Assembly (NCBI GenBank): GCA_020638695.1
Contig: JACKIB010000001.1
Coordinates: 496,001 to 560,000, forward strand
Direction: 5' to 3'
Length of the DNA stretch: 64,000 bases
DNA from: Planctomycetota bacterium
Lineage (GTDB): Bacteria > Planctomycetota > UBA1135 > UBA2386
A program made the translations under genes and the position numbers. Positions within the stretch are counted from its first letter, which is position 1. Each line of letters begins with the position of its first letter. Below, in pieces: positions 8,778 through 16,208 of the stretch. The notes beneath the pieces are model-generated. The model searched no databases. It was not told the DNA's origin and worked only from the letters and a program-made list of their open reading frames with translations.

Positions 8778-10211
8778 CTACTGGTAGTCAAACCGCAACC
8801 TGCCGGTGCTCTTGTCGAGCTCGGCACGGCTGCGTCCCGCCAAGTTGATCGTGGGCGCTACCACCTCGCGTTCGGCGCGAATGGAGTCCAACAGGCTACC
8901 CAGGATCGCCTTCCGTGCTTCGCACTCGTAGCGACCGAGTTGCGCAGCCGCCTCCACCCGGTTCGTCGCAACGAGCGCGTCGATCTCGGCTGTCCAGTAT
9001 CGGTCGCACAGCGGCGCGAATCCGCAATCCTCGCAGGCAGGTGAACCCTCGAACACCGGACCGGATGAGAGGCGCGAGTCCATCGGCCGCATCGACGCCG
9101 AGCCTCTCGCGGACGGGAAGAGCGTCGCAAACTCCTCGGGCTCCGCACCGCGTTCCGCGTGGTGCGAAGAACGATGCCATCGTCCGTGGGAATCCAGGTG
9201 CCCCACGGACATCCGCTTGCTCCAACCCAGGCTGTGCGCGAGGGGCATCAGAGCGCGGTGCACGACGCCGCGCCAGGGTTGGCACCGTGTGACTGCAACC
9301 CCGAGCCGAGCGGACAGGGCCTCGATCGCCACGAGGCCACGATCCACGGTCTCGCGCAGCGCGTCCGAACCGATCGAACCGTCGCGGAACAACGCGGGCC
9401 GCACGCGGATGGCGCTGCACGAACCCGTTTCGAACATGCTCAGCACGGAGGGCACGAAGTGCGGCGGGAAGTCCGTCGCGATCTCGACGATGACGTCGAA
9501 CCCCAGGTCCGCCACGGCCGCCAGTTCGCTCCATGTCTCCTCCGGGGATCCATCGCCGGAAAACACCTCCACGAGTGCGACGACGCGATTCCCGCCGAAG
9601 ACCTCGAAGAACGGCTCGCCCGCTGAGCCGATGGCATGCGGTGCCAGGGGAGCCTCGAAGTGCAGCTCCAACCCCTGCTCCCGCAGGGATTCCGTGAGCC
9701 GTGCCGCGAGCGAACCCAGGCGCTCCCAGGGTTCCTCCTCGACGCCGCGTGGGAGACCGGGGTCCGTGAGCAGTCGGAACGCGATGCCCTTGGGCCCGGA
9801 AGGGAGTTCCTCGCGCAGATACCGGACGAGCTCCGAGACCCGCGTGAGAATCGTGTCGTGTTCGAGACGCGTATCCAACTCGACCGTCAGGCAGCCGAAA
9901 CCGAACTGGGGTGTTGTCTGCGAGGCCTGCACCGCACGCTCGACGTCGGCCGACGGCGCGAAGATGCCGCGCTTGCGCAGCCGGTCGAGGAGCTCGATCT
10001 CATCGGCTTGCCAGGGTGAACCACTGGCCGGGTCGAGCTTCTCCAGTGTGCTGTGGAAGCAGTCGCGCTCCCTCCTCAAGAACGTCAAGCTCGAAGGTCC
10101 TTGGAACGTGTCGTAGAGCAGGATCTCCTCGTCGTCGTCTTCGATCATGACCCACGGAGGCACGCAGACCTCCGTGCGAGACTCATGGGTAGCGCGGGTC
10201 GGCTCAGTCAC
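8778..10211 (-). CDS. SPASM-type protein without radical SAM cysteines (putative maturase partner)
   Basis: The 477-residue protein starts at a GTG at 10211. Residues about 15-90 resemble the N-terminal region of SPASM peptide maturases. A TIM-barrel-like middle part follows, and the C-terminus has a cluster-binding pattern C393-x2-C396-x5-C402 (A-C-E-D-C-G-F-A-P-L-C) and C430 in Y-E-C-E-A-R-K. There is no C-x3-C-x2-C anywhere; the site where it would be expected reads F-G-C-L-T-V-E-L-D-T-R-L-E. It probably cannot cleave SAM itself, so a scaffold or partner role is inferred. It follows the true maturase (10396-11706) on the same strand, with a palindromic element inserted 19 bases upstream of its start. 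Compare HxsB/HxsC pairs in His-Xaa-Ser systems. Confidence 0.65.
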   Translation of the reverse strand: MTEPTRATHESRTEVCVPPWVMIEDDDEEILLYDTFQGPSSLTFLRRERDCFHSTLEKLDPASGSPWQADEIELLDRLRKRGIFAPSADVERAVQASQTTPQFGFGCLTVELDTRLEHDTILTRVSELVRYLREELPSGPKGIAFRLLTDPGLPRGVEEEPWERLGSLAARLTESLREQGLELHFEAPLAPHAIGSAGEPFFEVFGGNRVVALVEVFSGDGSPEETWSELAAVADLGFDVIVEIATDFPPHFVPSVLSMFETGSCSAIRVRPALFRDGSIGSDALRETVDRGLVAIEALSARLGVAVTRCQPWRGVVHRALMPLAHSLGWSKRMSVGHLDSHGRWHRSSHHAERGAEPEEFATLFPSARGSASMRPMDSRLSSGPVFEGSPACEDCGFAPLCDRYWTAEIDALVATNRVEAAAQLGRYECEARKAILGSLLDSIRAEREVVAPTINLAGRSRAELDKSTGRLRFDYQ

Positions 10212-10230
10212 GTCGATGGCCTCGCAGACA

Positions 10231-10400
10231 CCTAGGAGTCTGCGCCACAGAAGGGTGACTCAGGAGGTTCGTGGATTTCGGCGCAGGTCGCCGCCCGAAA
10301 ACACAGCCGAATTGGTGGATTCGGCGAGGATTTCGGGGGGTGACAGGTGCTGGAAGGCGCGGATCTCATGGGTTGTCATTCTGTGGCGCAGACTCCTAGG
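10231..10400. mobile_element. MITE-like palindromic element with 21-bp perfect terminal inverted repeats
   Basis: Positions 10231-10251 and 10380-10400 are perfect inverted copies of each other (outer ends CCTAGGAGTCTGCG). The interior arms are imperfectly complementary and the exact midpoint is the hexamer TGGTGG at 10313-10318, flanked by CCGAAT and ATTCGG. The 170-base unit has no coding capacity for a transposase. It sits between the two SPASM genes. The right end overlaps the maturase gene: its stop codon TAG is the one inside CCTAGG. The left end is 19 bases from the start of the next gene. A transcribed copy would fold into a very long hairpin and could weaken downstream expression. 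Confidence 0.7.
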
Positions 10401-11706
10401 TCGTTCCATCCGACTCGGTCCCGCTGGCGGACTCGAGCAGGAGATCCAGCGACTCCGCACCCTGCTCCGCGATGCGATCGTAGAGCGACTCCGCGGCGTC
10501 GTACATCATCTGTGACCACGCGCAGAAGGTGTCATGGGGCTGGTAGATGGAGCCCGTATCCGAGAGGTTCGCAGCAGGGCAGTAGCCGCCGCAGATCGGG
10601 TTGACCGGACAGGTCTTGCAGCCTTCCTTGTGGAACTTCCCGTGATCGAACTCGAGGAAAGCACGCGACAACTCGTGGTTGAATCCCTCCTCGAAGATGT
10701 TGCCCATCCGGAACTGGCCGTCGGCACCGGCCGCGGAATCGGCGCCGTCGAAGCGGTGGCAGGGCCAGATGTCGCCGGTGTAGTCGATCATCATGTAGCC
10801 CTTCCCGGCCCCGCACGGGGACGCCCGGAACTCGATCCTCTCCGGCCGGTCCGTCCGTCGCCAGCGGATCAGCTTGTTGATGAGGTACTTGAACCCGGTC
10901 AGGGTGAAGGGCTTGTCCGTTCCGTGGCTCTCCACCGCCTGGTCGACGGTCTCGAACAGCTGCTCGCGCACGGTGTCGAGCTGCTTGTCCGTCCACAGGT
11001 GGTACTCGCTCAGTGACACGGCGACCTCGCGGAAACCGATCAAGCGGAAGTAGCGCATGCTCTTCGCGAACTTGTGCGCATACGTCGGGTAGAACGTGGA
11101 TCGCGCGGTGGAATGCGGCCTGGTCTTCAGCAGCGAGCGGGCCCAGTACTCGACCAGTTCCGAGGTCATCTTCCCGCCCTTCTTGGGCCGCTGCGCGTCC
11201 TGGACCTCCGGACAACCGTCGATGGACATCAGGATCCCGAACCCGTACTCGTCGACGAACCGGCGAATCTCGTCGTTCCACAGGGTGAGGTTCGAGGTCA
11301 TGCTGAAGGTGACCTGCTTTCCGATCGCGGCGCCGCGGCGCCTGGCCCAGGGAACGAACTTCTTGATGTCGTTCCATCGCAGCGTGGGCTCACCGCCCAT
11401 GAAGTTGCAGTTCAACGTGGGGGCATTGCGGGAGGACTCGACCAACCACTCGAACGACTTCTTCATCGTCTCGAGCGACATGTTCTCCGAGTACTTCTCC
11501 TCCTTGAAGCAGTACAGGCAACCGAGGTTGCAGTTCTCGGTGACGTCGATGTCGAGGTTCGTGACCGTCGAGAGCGTTGGGATCGAGCCGGGGTGCACGG
11601 GGCGTTTCCCCGGGTTCTCCTCCAGCCGGCGAAGGGTGTCGGCGTTGGCTGGCGGGTGCTTCAGGGCGAACGTCTCGGGCGCGGTCTTCTGGGGATTGTG
11701 CTCCAC
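10396..11706 (-). CDS. Radical SAM/SPASM peptide maturase
   Basis: The 436-residue protein has the radical SAM motif C59-x3-C63-x2-C66 (E-N-C-N-L-G-C-L-Y-C-F) and the G-G-E-P motif near 104. Its SPASM domain has all seven auxiliary-cluster cysteines: C298 and C316, C363-x2-C366-x5-C372-x3-C376, and C395. This is the layout of anaerobic sulfatase maturases and of RiPP maturases that form thioethers or other crosslinks. No sulfatase is nearby. The divergent neighbour is a Cys-rich repeat lipoprotein, so I infer that it is the substrate. The last codons run into the palindromic element, which supplies the stop. The start at 11706 lies 312 bases from the divergent gene. Confidence 0.9.
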   Translation of the reverse strand: MEHNPQKTAPETFALKHPPANADTLRRLEENPGKRPVHPGSIPTLSTVTNLDIDVTENCNLGCLYCFKEEKYSENMSLETMKKSFEWLVESSRNAPTLNCNFMGGEPTLRWNDIKKFVPWARRRGAAIGKQVTFSMTSNLTLWNDEIRRFVDEYGFGILMSIDGCPEVQDAQRPKKGGKMTSELVEYWARSLLKTRPHSTARSTFYPTYAHKFAKSMRYFRLIGFREVAVSLSEYHLWTDKQLDTVREQLFETVDQAVESHGTDKPFTLTGFKYLINKLIRWRRTDRPERIEFRASPCGAGKGYMMIDYTGDIWPCHRFDGADSAAGADGQFRMGNIFEEGFNHELSRAFLEFDHGKFHKEGCKTCPVNPICGGYCPAANLSDTGSIYQPHDTFCAWSQMMYDAAESLYDRIAEQGAESLDLLLESASGTESDGTT

Positions 11707-12018
11707 GGAGGGGCCTCCTGGTTCCTACGGCTCCGGCTGAATCCTCTGCGCTGCCGAGGGCTTCGCGGAGCATTCCTGTCCAACACGTCTCATTCTTCGC
11801 GAGCGGTTCCGGCTTGGCCAGGGGTATCGAGCGAGTTCTCTCACCGCGGGCGACGCGATGAGGCCGACGGAGCCGAGATCCCGACACTGCCCCGGACGAG
11901 AACGTGGAGGATCGCCAAGGAACACTTCCACGGTTGTCGTGACCCCACCGAGTCGATATGGTCACGGTGTCGCAAGGCACCTGACCCGACGGGTAGCTTC
12001 TCAGGAAAGGACTCTCGG
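11707..12018. promoter_or_regulatory. Divergent intergenic region between maturase and NxC lipoprotein genes
   Basis: This 312-base stretch should hold promoters for both genes. On the plus strand TTGTCG at 11934-11939 and TATGGT at 11957-11962 are 17 bases apart, a fair sigma-70-like match. GTGACC (11939-11944) and GGTCAC (11960-11965) form an inverted repeat across this -35/-10 interval and could be an operator. AGGAAAGGA at 12002-12010 is a strong ribosome binding site eight bases before the ATG at 12019. The promoter call is tentative because the planctomycete consensus is not well fixed. Confidence 0.3.
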
Positions 12019-12846
12019 ATGGAATCGCAAGACCCCAAGGTCGACGTCTACATGGCCGCCAGGCCTCGCATCCTCCGGCGTGGATCGCCCAGCGATACCG
12101 CAGTCGACACTCCCGCCGCTGAGCGGACGATCACGCGGCGGCGTGCGATGCGGTTTGCGCTCGGCGGCCTGGTCGCCGCCGTCCTTTCGCAGGTCGTTCC
12201 GGCAGCGGCGCCGCTCGCTGGCTGCGGCGACGACGGGGGCAGCAACACCTGCACGCCCACGTCCCTGAACTGCTGCACCGGCGCGGGTACGAACAACAAC
12301 TGCAATGCCCAGGCCGGAACCAACACGTGCTCCGGCGCCGGCTCCAACCAGTGCACGCAAGGCGCGAAGAACAACTGCTACGCCGACAACACCTGCAGCG
12401 GGGCCGAGTCGAACAAGTGCGTCGCTGGCGGGACGTACACGGGCAACGAGTGCCACTCGGACAACAACTGCACAACGGCTTCCCAGTCCAACGCCTGTGT
12501 CGGCTTCTCTGCCTACAACAACTGTGAGCAGACCGCGAAGAACACGTGCACCGGGGCGGACTCCAACTCCTGCTACAAGTCGTACTCCCACAACAGCTGC
12601 ATCAACGGCGACGGCAACACGTGCGCCGAGGGTGCGGAAGCGAACACCTGCCAGAGCTCAGGGAGCAACTCGTGCCTCGGCGATGGAGGCAACACCTGCA
12701 ACGGGGACGGGTCCAACTCCTGCTGGGGTGTCACGACGACAAACACGATCATGTGCGACCCCGCGTACACCCACAACACTTGCACGCCCCAGTCGGGCAA
12801 CCAGTGCTCGTGGGGGGCGTCCAACAGGATCTGGTGGGCGGACTAG
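12019..12846 (+). CDS. Exported lipoprotein with Asn-Xaa-Cys repeats; candidate RiPP precursor
   Basis: The 275-residue product has three parts. Residues 1-38 are a polar leader. Residues 39-69 look like a twin-arginine lipoprotein signal: T39-R-R-R-A-M-R-F, a hydrophobic stretch, and a perfect lipobox L66-A-G-C69. Residues 70-275 are low-complexity sequence rich in Asn, Cys, Gly, Ser and Thr, with 24 cysteines spaced mostly 8 or 9 residues apart. Of these, 22 are in the motif N-x-C (for example S-N-T-C78, T-N-T-C104, H-N-S-C194, G-N-Q-C263). The exceptions are C85 within N-C-C and C246 in N-T-I-M-C. The chain ends in N-R-I-W-W-A-D. The start has an excellent ribosome binding site. Two SPASM proteins are divergent neighbours, so radical crosslinking of Cys to Asn or nearby residues is the leading idea. 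A plain disulfide or metal-binding surface protein is the alternative. Confidence 0.85.
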   Translation: MESQDPKVDVYMAARPRILRRGSPSDTAVDTPAAERTITRRRAMRFALGGLVAAVLSQVVPAAAPLAGCGDDGGSNTCTPTSLNCCTGAGTNNNCNAQAGTNTCSGAGSNQCTQGAKNNCYADNTCSGAESNKCVAGGTYTGNECHSDNNCTTASQSNACVGFSAYNNCEQTAKNTCTGADSNSCYKSYSHNSCINGDGNTCAEGAEANTCQSSGSNSCLGDGGNTCNGDGSNSCWGVTTTNTIMCDPAYTHNTCTPQSGNQCSWGASNRIWWAD

Positions 12847-12856
12847 TGCCCCTCGT

Positions 12857-12998
12857 CTGAAGTTCGCAGCAAAATGTGGCTGCGTCAGTCGAATCGCGCG
12901 CAAGGCGCTGCGACGACAAGGCTTGTTGGTGGACAAGCTGAGGAGCAGCAACGCAGCGAGCGGATCGAATGGCCGGGTACATGTGCTGCGAACTCCGG
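12857..12998. mobile_element. Second MITE-like palindromic element
   Basis: CTGAAGTTCGCAGCA at 12857-12871 is matched in inverted form at 12984-12998 (TGCTGCGAACTCCGG), with two mismatches. The interior is an imperfect palindrome around CTTGT-TGGTGG-ACAAG, whose hexamer (12927-12932) is the same as at the centre of the element at 10231-10400. The tips are also alike (GGAGTTCGCAGCACA against GGAGTCTGCGCCACAGA). The element begins 11 bases after the stop of the NxC gene, so it could also serve as a terminator-like hairpin. Confidence 0.5.
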
Positions 12999-13265
12999 AC
13001 GCGGGGCACAAGTGGAACGCTGACTGAGCAGCAGGCGTCGCGAGCGATCTCCGGCACGCAGCGTGACCGAGTAGCCACAGGGCGACCCAAACCGCGCAGG
13101 CAGCGTCGTGATGGCATGTGCCTGGCTTGGCCCCGTCCTGGAGGCCCGCGACCACGAGTTCGGGCCCGAACGGCGCCTCCTCGACGCGGCGTCGGGTTCC
13201 GGATCGCCCGGATCTGACCGATTGCTGCGATCGCGCAGTGCTGCTGGCTTCGTCGCACATCAGAA

Positions 13266-13359
13266 CCTGCTCCTCGACGGGGATGCACCCCGCCTCCGGG
13301 CAGAACCTGCCGTTCTCCTTGCCAGCAACAACCTTGCACGATCTCGCGACGCTGCTCAT
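13266..13359 (-). repeat. Dispersed repeat, part on the 3' side of the group II intron
   Basis: These 94 bases, read on the minus strand, match 25586-25680 (plus strand) at roughly 90 percent identity by eye. The remaining 16 bases of the repeat are at 14981-14996, on the other side of the intron. The repeat includes a small hairpin, GGCAG-GTT-CTGCC. Its function is unknown. Confidence 0.75.
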
Positions 13360-13394
13360 ATCGGGTCAGCCAGGGCCGAGGCCGGCCCTGGCTT

Positions 13395-13429
13395 CAGATC
13401 CGGACGTGCGGATTTCCGCATCCGGTTCT
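13395..13429 (-). ncRNA. Group II intron domain V-like hairpin
   Basis: On the minus strand the 35 bases form the classic shape: an outer stem with CCGGA paired with TCCGG, a two-base bulge on the 3' side, and an inner stem TGCGG/CCGCA closed by an AAAT loop. It lies just after the end of the reverse transcriptase remnant, as expected. The 5' base of the stem reads GAACCGG where active introns usually have GAGCCGG, so the catalytic triad may be altered. Confidence 0.7.
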
Positions 13430-13439
13430 ATTGCGGGCT

Positions 13440-14470
13440 CACCGCGAGTCTCAAACCAGTGGCGTGGCGGCGCAACGCGTAGCGCTGACCAGTTGTTCCC
13501 CAGTCCCGGCTGACGGGCCGCATTCGAGCGTCGCATCAGCCATTTGCGCCAGATCGAGCAGGCGCCGATAGCGGCCAGGGCGCGAGTTTCCTGATCCTGA
13601 GTACTGCAGTGCCCCGGAGCTGCGCGCCAGTTCAGCACTGGTCGCGCACGGGCAAGCGATGGCGGCGGCACCAGTCCGTCACCGCACTGAGGGCACGGGG
13701 ACGGACTGCCGTTTCACGCCAGAAGCCTGCGACCGCCATAGGTGCGTGAAGCCAGAAGTCAGCCTGATCCTTGGTTGCGCCGGCGCTGGAAATCGAGCAG
13801 TGCCTTTCAGGGTGATGTCAGCCCGCGAAGCGTTGCGGGAACGCAAGACGCGCACGTCTGACACGCAAACGAGGACAAGTCGTCGGCGGCGGACCAGAAC
13901 GCCGTCCGCGCAGCCTGCTCGCTGAACCATACGTCAGCACAGTGTGGAAGACGTTGGCCAGCAGAGATCACCCACTGAGTGCTGCTTCCGATGTGACCGA
14001 TCGGACCCCGTTCAGCCACTTCCTGATCAGGCGCGTCAGCACGTCCGCATTGCTGGCTCAGGATCGCCTGGACTGGTCAGTGGCACCGAAGCAGCCACGA
14101 ATGTCTGCTTCGATGACGAGCCGCCCAGGCTCACCCTTCGCGGCGACTGCCGTGTGCGGATCGCCAGGGCGAAATCCATAGATCAGAGTCCTGCCGTCGC
14201 GCCTCGAGCACCATCGCCACGGCTCGCTGCAGCACCTTGTCCTCGAACGTGGAATACCACGGTCGTTGACGCTCTCGGAGGCCCAACTGCCGGAGCGCGT
14301 AGCGCCGACTTCGCGCGATCAGCAGCGACCTGAGTTGCTTCGGATCCCTGCGTAGGCCGCGGATGCCACGCCGTCCCCCCCGGCACCATCCTTTCGCGTC
14401 CGGCGGTGCCCGCGCAGCAGTCTGATGCGCCAGAGCAGAACCGCCACCTGGATGATCTTCGCTTTTGCTA
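13440..14470 (-). pseudogene. Group II intron reverse transcriptase/maturase (LtrA-type) remnant
   Basis: Recognisable blocks lie in changing frames in the correct order. T-F-E-D-K-V-L-Q-R-A-V-A-M-V-L-E-A is at about 14250-14200. I-Y-G-F-R-P-G-D-P-H-T-A-V with V-I-E-A-D-I-R-G-C-F is at about 14190-14090. The sequence D-V-W-F-S-E-Q leads to S-A-A-D-D at about 13893-13879, where the catalytic Y-A-D-D of the family now reads A-A-D-D. A maturase-like W-C-R-R-H-R-L-P is near 13650, and the end reads like a broken version of the usual P-H-V-R-I tail. Several stops and frameshifts interrupt it. Confidence 0.8.
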
Positions 14471-14980
14471 CCCGTTGCAATCCCGGGGAGATGTAGGTCG
14501 ACTCGATGTCCGGTCATCGTTCCCAACAGTTCGCAACAGGCAAGCCCTTCCTCAGCGGGTCCCCCGTCGTTCCCCGCCTTCGCGCCTACTCGCTCTGACT
14601 CGAACATCCGTCCGCGTCGTTTCTTCGCTCGGCGTTACCCGTGCCCTCTCGATCCGGCTAGGCGCTGTCCGATCCGGACCCGGCCGCAACCGGGATTGTG
14701 GGGAGATGGTCAGGTTCCAGTTCCTGGGAGTCCGTGCACATGCCCTGCCTCACCCGGTGGAGCCGCCGCGCCAGCCATCTGGCGCGCGATGTTGTCTTCC
14801 GTCATACCACGACGTCGACTCCCGACAACCCGATTTCAGGCTCGTCCCACCGCCGTCTACGCTGCCGCCGAGGTCTCGCGCAACGCAAGACGCTTCCGGG
14901 CGGTGCCAGCCCACCGGACGGTTACCGCGACCGAGAAGGTTTCAGTTCAAGTTCACCTCCACCAAGCTTGCTTGGCGCAC

Positions 14981-14996
14981 GAATGGTCCGGGCTAG
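14981..14996 (-). repeat. Dispersed repeat, part on the 5' side of the group II intron
   Basis: CTAGCCCGGACCATTC on the minus strand precedes the intron's GTGCG. The same 16 bases, with one change (GTTC for ATTC), precede the uninterrupted copy at 25586. It marks the intron insertion point. Confidence 0.75.
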
Positions 14997-15046
14997 GAGC
15001 CGCTCCACGCACCGCAACGGCCGGACCGAGGGTAATCTCGCCGGGC

Positions 15047-16198
15047 ATGCGCTCTCCACGCCGTGCCATCCCTCCCGCCGTCCTGTCCCTGATCGCCTGC
15101 CTCGGGTCCCTCACAGCCCAAGGCAAGGTCTGGGTGGTCGATGCTGCCGGCGGCGCCGGCGCCGACACCCGGACCATCGAAGACGCGGTGCTGAGGGCCG
15201 GCGACGGTGACGTGCTCCTGGTCCGACAGGGAAGCTACGGGGTGGTGAAGTCGGCGAACAAGGCCCTGACCATCGTGCGGGACACCAGCTCCGGCGCCGC
15301 GACGCTCCTGACTCTGACCATCGACAGCCTCGCCCTGGGGAAGAACTTCACCGTACGTGGCTTCACGATGTCGAGCTCGATCGTGCTGGTGGACTGTCAG
15401 GGATCCGTGTCGATCGAGGATTGCACGGTGAACCTCCTGTCGGGCAGTGTGTTCAATGCCCACCGGTGCCGCGCGATCACCTTGTCCCGGTGTGCGTTCA
15501 CCGGATCGACAGTGCCCGGCCTCTGGGCGTACCAGTCCCAGGTGAGCGCGTTCGACTCCACGTTCACGGGCGGCGCAGGCACCCACGGGCTGCTGGTGTG
15601 GTACTCGCAGATCACCGCAACGGGCTGCACCTTCCAAGGTGGGCGGGGAGCACCCGGCGTGGTACTCAACGGCGCGTGTTACGTGCAGCCACAGGCGGCC
15701 GGCAATGGCGTGGATCTGGTACACGGGACGGTGGAGCTGCACGGGTGCACCACCCTCGCCGGCGCCGGCGCGCCAGCCAACGGCCCCTGCCCGTCGGGAC
15801 CAGCCGGCGTCGCGGTCCGCAACGGCGCCGGAACGCTGATCCGGACGCAGCTCACGCCGCTCCGATACACCGCGTCGGCTACCGTGCGCGAGGGCCAGCC
15901 GTTCCAGCTGGACGCGCAGGGCGCTTCGGGCGACAACGCCTTGCTGGTGCTCAACCTGACGCACGACTCGGTCGCGCTGCCCGGGTGCACAGGGGCGCTG
16001 TTCCCGTCCCTGGCCGGGCACTCGCTGATCTTCGTCGGAATCCTGCAGGGGACGCCCTGGCAACTCCGCGGCACGGCGCCCACGATGGCGCCAGGCCTCG
16101 ATCAGATCCGGCTCGCGACGCAGCTGGCGGTGCTGCGCCGGAGTGCGTGCGTGTTCGGTCCGGCCGCGAGCGTCGTGCTCCTCGACCAGCGCTTCTGA
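15047..16198 (+). CDS. Secreted right-handed beta-helix protein
   Basis: The 383-residue product starts at the ATG at 15047, which opens a signal peptide ending S-L-T-A-Q. It then has the layout of planctomycete parallel beta-helix proteins: K-V-W-V-V-D-A-A-G-G-A-G-A-D followed by T-I-E-D-A-V and G-D-V-L-L-V-R-Q-G-S-Y, then short repeated strands (for example S-V-S-I-E-D-C-T-V, A-I-T-L-S-R-C-A-F) typical of PF13229-like folds. The C-terminus has a weak form of the shared surface domain. A polysaccharide-binding or degrading role at the cell surface is common for such proteins but cannot be fixed here. The plus-strand frame extends far upstream into the intron region, and I reject that extension. 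Confidence 0.8.
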   Translation: MRSPRRAIPPAVLSLIACLGSLTAQGKVWVVDAAGGAGADTRTIEDAVLRAGDGDVLLVRQGSYGVVKSANKALTIVRDTSSGAATLLTLTIDSLALGKNFTVRGFTMSSSIVLVDCQGSVSIEDCTVNLLSGSVFNAHRCRAITLSRCAFTGSTVPGLWAYQSQVSAFDSTFTGGAGTHGLLVWYSQITATGCTFQGGRGAPGVVLNGACYVQPQAAGNGVDLVHGTVELHGCTTLAGAGAPANGPCPSGPAGVAVRNGAGTLIRTQLTPLRYTASATVREGQPFQLDAQGASGDNALLVLNLTHDSVALPGCTGALFPSLAGHSLIFVGILQGTPWQLRGTAPTMAPGLDQIRLATQLAVLRRSACVFGPAASVVLLDQRF

Positions 16199-16208
16199 CG
16201 CCACGAAC

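Larger units (their letters stand above)
13360..14980 (-). mobile_element. Degenerate group II intron
   Basis: The element reads on the minus strand from a GTGCG 5' end (14980) to a 3' end in CCCGAT (13360), fitting the GTGYG...AY rule. Inside are remains of an intron-encoded reverse transcriptase (about 14470-13440), then a domain V-like hairpin at 13395-13429. A perfect 10-bp stem (AGCCAGGGCC paired with GGCCCTGGCT) follows at the domain VI position. The flanks, once joined, recreate a repeat found uninterrupted at 25570-25680, which fixes the borders to the base. The length of about 1.6 kb is shorter than an intact intron of this type (about 1.8-2.5 kb), and the protein frame is broken in many places, so it is dead for retrotransposition. 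Confidence 0.8.

Noticed and set aside
11074..12018. A 315-residue in-frame upstream extension of the N-x-C lipoprotein
   Set aside because: It runs antisense through the maturase gene and into the intergenic region. The ATG at 12019 has a strong ribosome site and opens the leader and signal peptide.
12019..12846. The regular repeat as a CRISPR array
   Set aside because: The periodicity is in the protein (8-9 codons) and the DNA units are not identical; there are no spacers and no cas genes.
13659..13925. A plus-strand small gene inside the intron region
   Set aside because: The minus strand shows ordered reverse-transcriptase remnants and intron structures; this frame is an unsupported shadow.
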